Part shown: positions 1-43,700 of the stretch, one piece after another
How the letters are laid out: every line of letters begins with the position of its first letter
Position numbering within the stretch: position 1 is the stretch's first letter
Source: Mycteria americana
Lineage: Eukaryota; Chordata; Aves; Ciconiiformes; Ciconiidae
NCBI RefSeq assembly: GCF_035582795.1
Contig: NC_134367.1
Span: 109,850,062 to 109,914,061, forward strand
Reading direction: 5' to 3'
Length of the DNA: 64,000 nt
The notes under the pieces: model-generated
The model's database searches: none
What the model saw: only the letters and a program-made list of their open reading frames with translations
What the model was told of the DNA's origin: nothing
Made by a program: the position numbers and the translations under genes

Positions 1-31840
<31,840 letters not shown>

Positions 31841-32945
31841 TAAGAATGAACTAACATGTCTTGTTCTGAGGGCACAGTTCATCTGAGCCTTGCAGAGAGC
31901 GTTCTAGCCTCCCATGCGTTGCACCCCAGCTCTCCATCCTCTTGAGATGCAGCAGCCTGTGCCCTGGAAGCCAAGTGTGCGTTTCACAAGGACAAAGCTG
32001 TTCTTTCATGCTGTGTCTGTCCTACACTGACTGCCAGTACAGTCCGCAGCTTGCAGGAAACTATCTTCTTGAGTGCTTCTGTACTGTTTCAAGGCACCAG
32101 CCAACTACCTTGAATGCATTTTTAATGTTGTGATGGTGGCTGCATATTGATTGGGTTTTATAACGAGTAGGGGAAGGAGGACAAGAGCAGAATTTAGTAT
32201 TGAAACCTGTTTGTAATTCTCAAAAAATTGTTTTTTAAAAACCTTCCCTCTTTCATGCTAAGGTGGAATTCAAGTAGTTTTCATACTGTGAATTATAGAA
32301 TGAAATGCCAAGGTGTACCCTACCACAGACACATTCAGCACCTCCCCCCCTTTTTGTAAGTCAAATGGTGGCAGTCTAAGAACCCTCCTGGATTTTACTG
32401 ACATTGATTTAATGCAAGGGGGATGTGTGTGTACATAGGACGAAGTTTTATGCTTTCTGCCTCTCTTTGGCTTGCAAGCTAAACATAGGAAATATTTTAA
32501 AAATCTGAGAATTGAGTGCCAATCTCTTTTAAACACACATGTACACTCACACAACCCATCTCAGTTCTGGGAGTCAAATATGTAATCAACAGAGCTATAT
32601 CTGAGCACAAATAGTGGGATTCTTCACTGTCTGGTAGGTATCGGCTTTCCTGAGGGTGAGTTAGATAAGCTACAACTTTGACACCAATTGTTTGCTGGAC
32701 TCCTAACCAAGAACCTAGTCTGTCCATCTCTGTTTTCCTGTAACGCAGAACTTATGGCAAGGCAGACAAACACGTAATGTCTCTCATGAGCATTTCAAGC
32801 TTTTGCTGAAATGTCACACGTTTAAAACCAGACGCACAGCTTTAAACTACTGGAGTCAAGCTAGGAAATTTTCTTAGATTTTTGTACAAAGCCTGTACCT
32901 GTATGACTTCCTGATTTCAATAAAAAAGTGCTTGTGCGGTGGGCC
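31841..32945 (+). other. COQ8A: COQ8A 3' UTR
   Basis: About 1.1 kb of non-coding sequence from the stop codon to just past the AATAAA at 32,919. The end point is inferred from the poly(A) signal, not observed. No repeat is recognised inside it. Confidence 0.8.
32919..32924 (+). terminator. COQ8A: COQ8A polyadenylation signal AATAAA
   Basis: A canonical AATAAA in TTTCAATAAAAAAG, followed within 30 nt by the G/T-rich stretch GTGCTTGTGCGGTGGG typical of a downstream element. Cleavage is expected near 32,940. Confidence 0.85.
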
Positions 32946-34141
32946 TTCTGCCTGCAGTTTTTTTCATCTTCTGGTGTGGTAATGAATAGCCAAGTGAACA
33001 ATGTCCTGTTCTGTGGGATAAACAGGAGTTGAGCAGGAGGAGAAGCTTCCAGGTCTCCTCTTGTTGCAGTTTGCTCAAAGACTCACTACTACCCTTGTAA
33101 AGCCATCTATCTATGGCCTGTTTATTCCTTCATCTTTCCATTGAACTGTGTCACTAGTGCTAACAGCGATGGTGACAAGTTTACCAGGAGCCAGAGGGAC
33201 ATCAGCCTGAACATCTGTCTGGCCATGAAAATCCCTGGTAACTGACTTGTTTTCCTTTGTTTTAATTGCTCTGTTACCAGTCTCCTGTACACAGGTCTTT
33301 TTGCCTTTCCTCCACTTGTGAAGAAAGAGTGGCTGTTGGGAGTTGATGCTTACCTGGTGCTAGTAAGGCAGATGTCCTTATCTGGCAAGTGCCAGATATT
33401 TAGCAGGAGGCTCAGCTGGTCCTACTCAGTTAACAGAGCCCAGGAGTGCAGAGGTTGTATGATCTTAAACTTCAGTACATAAGAAATCCTGACTGCTGAC
33501 ACTTCCAGAGGTAAAGAACAGGTAAGTGAATAAATGGTCTCTCTGAGAAGGGATCTTTGAGAAATAGGAAAACAGGTTATTGTACTACCTTTATTCCCAG
33601 ATCATAAATGTATAAACTGCTTCATTTAAGACTTGGTTGAGAAAGATTCAGTACTGTTTAATTCAGCTAAAAGTACTTGTCAGGTTATTCCTAACCTGTT
33701 GAGAAGAGTGAACTTTGCTGTTCAGTGAAGTAACAGTTTTGCATTAAGCTGTTTAACTTTCTACACTGATAGAGTAACTTCCCTGTTGTTTTGGGTTCTG
33801 ACAGACATTCTTTAGTTTTTCTCCTTTGGATCTAGACCTTGCAGCTGTAAAAACAGTAGAATTGTTTGAGATGTTAAATGCTTATGTTAAAGGTTAAAAA
33901 GCAAAGTATAAAAAGCTGACAAGGGAACTGGATTAGGCGAGCTTCAGAGCAAAATTTCTGAAACTGAAGATTCAGAGAACTTGCCAAGAAGGCAAAATAA
34001 CTTGAAGAGCATTACAGTTCACTTTTCCAGTAAGCACAACTAGGTGAGATTCGTATGTGCTTGTTCATGTGACCACAGATCTTTTGTATACCATGCTGGG
34101 GCATGAGTGTTTAACTCTCAGCAAACATTTCCCTTCCCTAG

Positions 34142-34223
34142 AGAGAGAGGGTGTTTAAGAATAACATCAAGCTGAACAATGGAGTAGTTTTGCATTTGCC
34201 TAAAGGGGAGCAACTAGCAGAAG
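34142..34223 (+). other. Possible exon of an unrecognised spliced transcript
   Basis: An 82-nt segment has a strong acceptor (catttcccttccctag) and donor (AGAAG|gtaaga). In one frame it reads RERVFKNNIKLNNGVVLHLP without a stop and then splices in frame to the segment at 34,709. No start codon is found upstream in that frame, so it may be non-coding. No protein family recognised. Confidence 0.25.
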
Positions 34224-34708
34224 GTAAGACTCTTCTTTATTAGAAGAGCTAATTAGAGCTCTCAGTCCCTAATTCTCCTGGCCTTTTGTGTATGTTCTAA
34301 AAGCATTAATAATTCCTATATATAATTAATATATTCCTATAATTCCTGTCCAGAATTTGTGACATGAGGAATTACATGTCAGTGTAACAGCCATGGAGAA
34401 AAGGTGAGCCAGAAAGACTGTGCTCTGGCTTCAAGTCAAAGTCGTCATGATGTTTTACAGTGGGCAAGAACACTTGCTCACTGCTGCTGGCTCTGTACCA
34501 GATAGTGCGTTTGCTTGAACTACACACGTAGGTTGAGGATATGAACATTACTCTGCTACAGCAAGCTTCTAAGCAGAAAACAGTTCTTTGTTCCACAGGG
34601 CAAGTGGGAGGTTAAATCTGCTTCTCTGAAGACAGGGATTTTCCATTCTAAAGAATCAAGATTTGGCCTACATGTGGTAGCAGTGATTTTCCTACCTTCT
34701 TTCTTTAG

Positions 34709-35169
34709 TCAACCTGGCTGCTGCATCAGAACAGAAAGTGAATGCTGAGGAGCTGAACAGGAAGTCTACATGCAGTTCACTTTCTGCTCTTCTAATATCC
34801 AAATCCCTTGACAACAGAAGGCCCATTTCCCAAGACCTTCACAGCTGTGATGGTGCAACTGGAACCCTGGGAAATCAGAAATACAGCACTGATTGTAAAA
34901 TTTGGAGCACAGGAGACATGGTGTTTCACAGAGCTACAGCAGCTCAGAGAGACCTGCAGTGGCCTAAATGGGATGAGCCCATGGCCTTAAATCCACATAA
35001 GCTAGAGTGGGGGGCTGAGAAAGTAGTAATTTTGACTGAAGGAGAAGGACTGTGGAGTAAGGTAGCCTGTGGCCACATAAGTGGGAATCATGCTGACTGC
35101 TCCTGGAGGGGATTGCTGGTGGTCTTTGGTAATGGGAGAATGCCCAGGCTGGCACCACAGGATCAATAA
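34709..35169 (+). other. Possible second exon of the unrecognised spliced transcript
   Basis: It follows acceptor ccttctttctttag. Spliced to the preceding candidate, it continues open for 152 codons to TAA at 35,167-35,169. Chance frames of this length occur elsewhere in the window, so length alone is weak evidence. The amino-acid sequence matches no family I know. Confidence 0.22.
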
Positions 35170-35847
35170 CAGCATAGTCCTGCATTCCTACTCTGGGGCC
35201 AGGGGGTGGGGAGGGGGTGACTGAAGCATATAATCGAAGCTAGGACTTTTACCAACAGGATAATGAATGAAGAGGAAGATGTCCCAACAGGCAGTCTCTG
35301 GTGTGGAGAAAATCCCAGGCTGACTTGGGAGGAACTGGTGGATGATGTGAAAGGGTCAGGGCACATGCAAAACTTCACAGGTATTTTGAGATATGCTTAA
35401 AGATGCATGAAAGTCAATTTGATGCTGGTAGCTCAGAAATAAGTAAGAATCCAGCTTCTAACACTAGGGCAGCTGAAACATTTGATACGTAACTAAATGA
35501 AGGAGGAACATCAGAAACAATGACTACAACTATTGACACAGAACAGATGACCTAAGAAAAAAGTCAGGAAACCTGTAGTTGATTTAAGTTCAATACACCA
35601 AAGTATAATGGGGCTTGACTTTGAATTTTCAAAAAGGTTCTGGTAGTTTTTTCTGAAAGCTGTTAGAGCTAAATCGATTTTCTCATATATTCCTTTTCTT
35701 CCCACTGCGTACTTGTGCAGATGTGTTACAACATGCTGGTTTTATCTTCAGGAACACCATTATTCCCCTTTCCCTTTCCTCCTCAAAGCTTAATGGGGGG
35801 AGGTAGGAAAAAAAGACAAAACATCTGCATTTCTAACAGTTCCCTGT

Positions 35848-35853
35848 TTTATT
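35848..35853 (-). terminator. CDC42BPA: CDC42BPA distal polyadenylation signal AATAAA
   Basis: TTTATT on the + strand reads AATAAA on the gene strand (context TGCAATAAAACAGG), with cleavage expected near 35,828. It is the last canonical signal before the COQ8A side of the gap. Confidence 0.6.
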
Positions 35854-38800
35854 GCAGTACATCAAAGTAGGTTAATATTAAGTGTGTTACCAACATAAAA
35901 TAGTGGTGGTAAGTCATTTTTACATTGTTGACTTTTCCACCTTAAATATTTCTGTGCAAAAGAATCTACATCATTGTTCTGTAGCAGAGAATCTCTTACA
36001 ATGTCCCCTACAACATTGAGGGCATTAAACAAAATAATGAGAAGAGGCAAAAAGCAGAATCTTTCCCCCACACGCACACTTGTCAGCTTTTATACTCTAA
36101 AACAAAAAAGTGATTACATCTATGCCATGCAAAACTGTACAATAATATTACAATGAAAAACCTAAAAAACATTTTAAAAATAAATGATATGAAACTGTCA
36201 TACATAAAAAGGCAGGTATAATTGCTCTGAAATACCAACACTGGTTTGTGGATTTCTTCCCTGTGGATGAGACTTTCTTAAATGCAGAATGAAAATAGGT
36301 TGTACTGAGCTGCGGCTGGAATGAAAGACAAAGTAGAGTTGGAATTTAGACTGGAAAGCCTGCAGCAGAGCAGTTTCTGGGGGTGTTTATCAAATACAGT
36401 GTGAACACAAAGCACACAGAAGGGTGCAGTTTGTGTTAATGCAGAAAGTTGTCCCATTTTCTCCATGGAGCTGACTCCTATTAAAAAAAACCACAGCAGA
36501 AGCTACTATGTGCCACTTCGATTCTCAGACTAAGGCTCAGGAGGTGTGGGTACTTGCACTGCAATACATTTTACCCTTAATGTATTCATTTAAAATTAAA
36601 CAGCATGCATAAAAGGGAAAAACACCTTCCACCCAAGAGCATTCTGGCCATGAATGGGTCTGGCCATGCAAGACAATTCAGTGCCAGAAACTGTTTCTGC
36701 ATTAATACTCCAACTGTTTTGTTTTGAAAGGCTGACACACTCTGTGAACCAGTTAGGTGTGGTTAAACTACATTTCCGTAAATACCCTATGCTTTCTGGA
36801 CTTTTTTGGTATGACAAGACCCTTAACTTCCCTCTGCCATATACCTGAGAATAACACACCTGGCTTGTAATTTTATTATCAGAATCAAATCAAAGAGATA
36901 ACATTCCTGACTCAGTTTTGAAACTCGTTAAAATGGGCAAAATGCACATTCATAACAAGCCACAGCAATTAACTGAGAGGAAAAGAAGCAACTACTTCAC
37001 CACAGCCTTAGGAATGTTTTTTTGAAACCACCAGCTGTCTTCTACAGGTCAAAGGCAATAGAGAAGAGAGTACTATAACCCTGCTTTTGGGTTTATGAAA
37101 TGTAGAAGGAAGCCACATATCTGTGTGCACATACATGCAGGGGAAAACTATTTACCAAACCTTTTTCATTCTATAACCTGGAATCCTTAGTAGCTGCCTG
37201 AATCTGTTCAGATCCTTTGTTGCCATCAAGAGAAAAAAAAATGCAAAAACCCAACAACCCATATATTTAAGCAGTGTCAAAAATGCAAACACCTTCAGTC
37301 TCAGCCAAAAGGAAAAAATCAGCTAGATACATACTGTGTACAGAGAACATATGCTACAGTCAAAAATTCAATAGGAGATTTTAAGCTCCCTGAACAAAAT
37401 GCAGCCCTCTAACTGTGAAGTTGAAGCAATGCTACAGTGCAAAGTAGCAAACATCAAACCTTAAGAGACAACTGTCTTTGAGACACCAGTCAAGAGTCTT
37501 ACAGTTCAAATGACCAAGTTACTTTTCCTAGCCCAATGAGTATTTAAAAAGCTCAGCTACAGTATGCATATGTTTTCAGTGTTCATACCAACAAAAAAAA
37601 GATGAGTGTGGTTTAAAATTGAGTGTATAATCAAATGGTCCCCAAATATATAAAACTAGTCAAGTCCTAGGACAATTTTTCTCTTTTCAAATAAGTGATG
37701 TGGTCATTTGCTTTTCAACTGAGAGAACAGTTGCTGTTTCTCTTTTGAACAGATGTGTATAAAAATGCACAGTACCAAACTAATGATTAAATATAGTAAT
37801 CCTAAAGGAGACTGCTGAGGCTTAGAAATTGTGGTGTACAAACAGTGTAGGCCTGTGGAGCTCTCATCCTCTGGAGCTTAGTTTTGTAACAGCTGACCTA
37901 TGCTCTGCCTGAAAATGTCAGTTTTTGATATCAATAGATTGCAGGGGTTTACTCGATTTAACTGTTTGCTGTGTCATGGCTATTTGGGTTCCATTTTCAG
38001 ATAGAGCATTAACTCAACTGCAAAAAAAAAAAATCCACAAAAAATATCCTGTGACCGTCTCTCAGGGGACTGTCACACAGGCTACTCTGTCTCAAATGAC
38101 TGCTGTTTAAATGCCTTCTCTCAATGTCAAAATAAGATTAATGTTTAAATACAACATACAGTAAATACAAAGCTAGTCTGCAAAGGCTTTGAAAAGTGTG
38201 TGGACATACTTCACCAAAAGGAGGGAATTGTGGGGAAAAAGCAGTGGCTATACTTGAAGCAATATGCAGCCTTTAAAAAGAAGCTGATGTGGAATTTTAA
38301 TAATGCCAATAACGCCCTGCCTATCTGTCCCTCAGAAAGACTGAAAACTATTCTGGGAGGAATTAATTTCAACTGCTTAGCTGTTTGCTAAAGCTTTTAA
38401 TATTAAATGCCAGGCTTGCAAAAGTAGTAGCTTTGAAGTGAAAACAAACAACACAACCAGCTTGCTACTCTGAAAACCCCAAACAGGAGAGAGACAGGCT
38501 TTTGATACGATAGTTTCTTAAAAAATTCTTGAATTCCTGTCCCAAAATAACATTGAATGAGCTTAAAGTTGGACAAGCCTCTTGATTCAGAGTGAAAGAG
38601 AGATCTTACCTATGAGACCCAGCATGATTAAATGGATTAAACGATCTGTGTCTCGTTCCCTATTTCACATTTAGATCATACCTGGAAATTACTGTACATG
38701 GTATGAACTTACCTATAACTTCCATTAGGGAAGACAGAAACTGGAAAACTCCAAACATCTCTGTGTGGGTGAAACACTATATACTGCTGACTGCAAGAAT

Positions 38801-39033
38801 ATGGAATGGTTTAACAAGAGCCATAACAAGTTTCCGAAACCCACAAAACCCAGTATTCTAAATACAAAAAGCCCTTATGTGTTTGAGTATGGTCATAGGA
38901 TAAAGCCAGCAACAATACTACTGAGAAGAGAGGCTCATTTGAACACACTCCCAAATGAAAACCACATCTGCCTTGCTAACTAAAGAGAAGAGGCATCTTC
39001 CTCTTACCATCCATTTGTACATCAGTCTCTCAC

Positions 39034-39077
39034 TTTATTCTGTTGACTGCATGACCAGCTTCAGCTTTTTATTTATT
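39034..39077 (-). terminator. CDC42BPA: Cluster of proximal AATAAA signals in CDC42BPA 3' UTR
   Basis: Three AATAAA hexamers on the gene strand (39,077-39,072, 39,073-39,068 and 39,039-39,034), about 1.5 kb after the stop codon, mark a likely alternative polyadenylation site. A further single hexamer lies at 39,998-39,993. Confidence 0.45.
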
Positions 39078-40583
39078 TTTGCAACTTCAGTGGGCTCTGT
39101 CTTCCACCGCAATATTTTCTGCCCTCCAACCTGACCTGCTATTGGAACCAAACAGCAGGTGAGCACATAGAAACAACTGCAAATTGCACAAACCCACGGC
39201 ACGGGTGGGGAGGGAGAGGAAAACCAACCTTGCCAGCATGGCAGTTGTGGGTGACCAGGCATCTTCGACTACCACAGTGTGAACAGTGTGAGGTCAGTCT
39301 TCAAGGTTCTTCGTTGCTACAGTGACAGCATAGCCAGCCACGGCTAGCTTCGGGCTAAGGGCACTCGTTTGGCTGATGTGTATTAGCAACTAGTATTTGG
39401 TAACAACAGTTAACAGTTTTCTGGTTAGGGATGGTCAAGGAGATGTGGAAGACTGCTCCCTTCCGAGTTAAACCTGCTCAAAGGCTGACCCAGGGAAACA
39501 GTTTTCCTGCTGAATCCTGCTGCATTGAACTCCCTTGCTGCCTTAAGGACCTCTACTGTAACATGCCGTAGGGTTCCTCAGCTGCACAGCTAGCACGCAA
39601 GAAACCAGGGCAGCCACCTGGCTGACTGGTGCCCTTGGTTGTCAGGGCAGGGGGTTGCTTTCCAATCGTTGTCATTTTTGCAAAGGATGGGGATTTAACA
39701 TGAAAGGAGGAATTACAGCTTCAGTTATGCTACCGCCAGAAGTAAAGCAATGTTGTGAAAACACTGCAGGGACCTCTCCCAGCAGTGCAGCGAGTGCTAC
39801 GCAAAAGGAATATCTGTCCTGCGAAAGGTTTTAGGCCAGGCCTCCAAGTCTGTATATTACCGAGCATGAAAACAGGGACAACACAAATCTTAAATTAAAG
39901 GCTCTCTTAAATAAGCATCCATCTTCTGCTGCATACACAATGCTTTTTTTCTTTGAATATATACATACGTATTTTACTCTAACATCTGCGTATTTATTTA
40001 AACTCTGTACTGTAGTAAAATATGCATCATTTTAATCAATAAGGATTTGCTGGCGACAATCAGATTGACATTCAAACGTGGTGGCTGAAAGCTTTTATGT
40101 GCCTCTGACATACTGATCATTCCCCACGCAGGGGAAGGGGTCTGTGCTACTTTTGTACAGTACAATGAGCTATTGTATGAAAACAAAATCCCTCTGAATT
40201 TTCTCTTGTTGATACTGGTCTGGTCTACTTAAGCTACTTTTTGGGAAGTGGAAGGGGGGTGGGATAAATATGTCTTTAAAAATGAAGCAGCTGTAACCAC
40301 AAAAATGAAACCAATACTAATACAAATCTACAGCATCTGATATTTACCAACACCCTAGCTTTGCTCGTTTGCTGCTGTCAAATCTGGGGAAGGGAGGGTG
40401 AGGCAGTGCTGAACGGTGCTGAAGACGACCAGCTTTTACCTTCCTCTGTACCCCACTCCCAGATCACTTCCAGACAGGGAGTGGGGAGGGTTAGGATGAT
40501 GAAGGTGAGAACTGGAACAAGTGTAGGGGACAGCCATGGGGACAGCAAGCTGCTGTGATGTCAAATCTGAATGCTGAAGCAGT

Positions 40584-40715
40584 TCATGAGTCCCAACTCA
40601 CGTGGTCAGAGCTCTCCAGGGAGAGGCTCTTGGTCTTGTGAGGAGAAACTGGGCTGGGAGGGCTGCTGAGGTTGGAGCTGTTTGATGCAGTAGAGTGTCT
40701 CGGAGAGTCAGAGTC
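40584..40715 (-). CDS. CDC42BPA: CDC42BPA terminal coding exon
   Basis: It encodes [20 protein letters not shown] and then [23 protein letters not shown], followed by TGA at 40,586-40,584 (43 residues, 453-495). The end matches the human MRCK-alpha C-terminus closely. Acceptor tttgggctgcag (- strand), phase 0. Confidence 0.97.
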   Translation of the reverse strand, partial: DSDSPRHSTASNSSNLSSPPSPVSPHKTKSLSLESSDHVSWDS

Positions 40716-43700
40716 CTGCAGCCCAAAGACACAAAAGAACACCAGTAAGTAACAGGATAGCAAGTTTGAGAGTGAGTGAGGGTGTCTGAGCAACAGGTGA
40801 CTGGAATCAAAGGCCGCCACATATTTTGCTTGTGTCCAGAAATACTGAGGAATTCTTTTTGCTCAGAATTTCCTGGTCCAGGGAGACTTTAGAGTAAGCG
40901 GTCAGATCACCCTGCTTTCAGCAGGCGTAACCGATGCTGACGTAAGGACACAGCACCTGCAGGATTCTTGCAGTCTGAATGTTGCCGAGGGCCTCCTGGT
41001 CAGCAGAGTGTGCAAGTTCAGGTTGCTTGTGAAGCTACAATGGCTCCTGCCTTTTCACAGATTATGATCGGAGATGCTCTTGCACTAAACTGAGAAATCT
41101 TTGTGGTACGGGCTTCATCACAGCTACCTTTTCTACGCCACTCCCAGGACATTCATTTAAAGCATCCTATCAAGTTACTCCAGTTGCATCTTCCAGAGTA
41201 CAGTAGAATGCAACTATGTCTGAGCTTGAGTTTAGGTTGACAGTTGCCTTCCAGCTTCAACTGGAAGGATATATTCAGTACCATGAAAAGCCTGCGTGAT
41301 CTCTTAATTTTCTCACTGCTTGGTAAGAAAATAGGCTGGGGAAGTTTTGCTGGCCAACTTCAGATTGAACCCTCCCACTTAAGACATTCTTGGTGGGAGG
41401 GACTGAGTTTAGCACAAAGCAGGATTGCAGTCCTATCATGAGTGTCTTGTTCTGCACAGAATATAAATTATTAAATCCAGTTTCTGCTCTAAATGAAATT
41501 ATTATATGATAATTCTTAAATTACCTTGTTAACTTCAGGCACTCTGACTACAAAATGTCTCCTGTGAAATGGTTGCTAAGATAGCTTAAGAGTCTACAAA
41601 TAAAGGGCAGAAGGAATATCACCAGTTCAAGCTGTGATAGGTCACTATCAAGCTGTTACTCTACTGGGCCAGTATTTTTGGGAGCCTCGCTACCCATGTA
41701 TCTCCACGCAAGGAGCACAGAGAGCATTTTCTGCATGTTAAATACCAGGACCAGAGTTGACACACTTTGACCGAAGTCTTTTGCCAGGATGCCTTGAAAT
41801 ACAGGAAATCCAAGTCTTCATTGTCAACGACTCCCAAACTTGTAGCCAAACCCATGACAGAATTTAACTTCCTCATCTTTATCAACACACTTAAATTTTT
41901 TCCTCTTTCCCCTGTCACTCACCTCTCGCTCATAGTCCCTTGTTGGTGCATCGCTGCCTTGGTCCAGGCCACCAGAGGATAAGGAACCATCTGAGGGCGA
42001 TGCCATAGGCTGACGCTTTGCTCCGTAGCTACCTCCTGAGAATTCCCTCCGCAAAGCACTGCCATTTTGTGCAGACGATCCTAAAACAGGCAGAGGAATT
42101 AAACTGTGTTACAAACGCCCACCTAAGGTACTATAAATTTGTTAGCTGTTTCTCTGGTTAGTTCTGCTTCCCTCCAGCATGTCCCAAGATGCTCAGCTCA
42201 TGGCTTGGACACTGTACGGGCTTTTATCTTGTCTGCTGCCAGCAGCAGTTTTTCCTAAGGATTCTCTGGTCCCTCCCTTGGCATGTCAGCACTGGCACGT
42301 TTTACCCAGCACAGACACAGTCACTATGTTCCCGACGAAGACAGCAGTTGTAGAAAGTGCTGTGGTGGCAGCCTAGTTCCAGTGGCCTCTTTCCCAGGGA
42401 GTAGGTGGGTTGTACCAGCAGGTACAGACTACAGCAGACCCACACGCTTTCTGCAAGCAGTCAGTAATGTGCAACAAACGCAGCGTGTGCCACAGGAAGG
42501 GAAAAAAAACCTAGAAAAGTTGGGACACCAGTCTTGCCTCTATTTTCCCATGGTCCATTATTTCAGCACTTGCCTGGTCTCAGCACAGGTCACTGTGCTG
42601 ACGCTGGCACACAAAGGCAGCATGGCAGCACTAGGAGAGGTGTTTCCAATGCAATGCCACTCTTCCATACCAGCAGCCAGTTTTCTATTGCTTTCTCTTT
42701 GCACTAGCAGCAAGAGAGGCATCGAGCTCTACGCAGTTCAGCAACAAAGTTAATAACCAAGGAGCTTGTGAACAACTTGCCACTGATTTAAAACACTTAA
42801 GCAGCAGCAAAGTAGTCCCAAGGGTAAGAATGTAATTTTAATTCTAACGTCAGTTTTAAAAATTTGACAAATTACAAATGTGGGACTCTCAAAAGTGCTA
42901 GCTACTTATTCATGTGCTCCTTTGAAAGCAAGATTAAAATACTGTGCTTGCCCTCAATGGGAATACAGTCAGCCATCACTTCTGAAAATCCTGTCTAGTG
43001 GCAGTATGGATAGAAGCAAATGCAGGTAGCCATTTCCCTAAAATAGTTGTGCATAGACTCCAAAGCCACACAGTTCTGTTTGCTTACGTGCTGCTAACCC
43101 ACTGCTTGCGCTCATCGATCGTCCTGGTTCTGTGCGGGATTTCGTGATCGATGGGATACTGACAGAGCCACTGAACACGGTTCGACTTTCCTGAGGCCGA
43201 AGATTCTGCAATGCAGACACACACAATGACAAGTTTACTTATTGACTGCTGGTTCAACCTTGGATGTTATGAAGGAAGGCCCCAAAATAGATTAAAACCC
43301 CCCACCTTACCAGAGCTGAATTATCTAGGCAGCAAGTCAGCAGAATTTGCAAAATAATATTCTGCAGTTTAGTGCAGAGACTGGAAGCACACGCAACGCG
43401 ATAGTCAAGTGCTGAATTACATGGACATATGCAGACAACTGAAAGAGTATGCCTAATAATTCAAGAATTTCCTCTAAAGGATAGTTTGCAAGCCTAATTA
43501 AGCTGCTATAGATATATTCAAGTTGTATCGCATAATGCATTCTTTCTGAACACAAGCTTCCAAGGATCTTATTAAAATTTCTCTCTTTGAGGCCATCATT
43601 TGTGCCATGCATGTGTAACTTTCTACAATAACCATGTTAATCCCTAATGCCTGCAGAGTTATGAACACATAGTGGATCAATCTGTATTTCAATTACTTAT

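Larger units (their letters stand above)
32946..35827. other. Intergenic gap between convergent genes
   Basis: About 2.9 kb separates the inferred 3' ends of COQ8A (+) and CDC42BPA (-). It contains two segments with good + strand splice sites (34,142-34,223 and from 34,709), listed as a possible small transcript, and an AT-rich patch at 34,310-34,346. No recognised gene is known to me at this position in human. Confidence 0.75.
35828..40583 (-). other. CDC42BPA: CDC42BPA 3' UTR (about 4.75 kb)
   Basis: The sequence from the stop codon to the last convincing AATAAA (gene strand, 35,853-35,848) is AU-rich, with no coding potential and no recognisable repeat. Its length is in line with the long 3' UTR of the mammalian gene. 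Extra AATAAA signals inside suggest shorter forms. The end point is inferred. Confidence 0.7.

Noticed and set aside
42283..42753. 156-codon open frame on the + strand
   Set aside because: Antisense to a CDC42BPA intron, no domain and no start or splice context.
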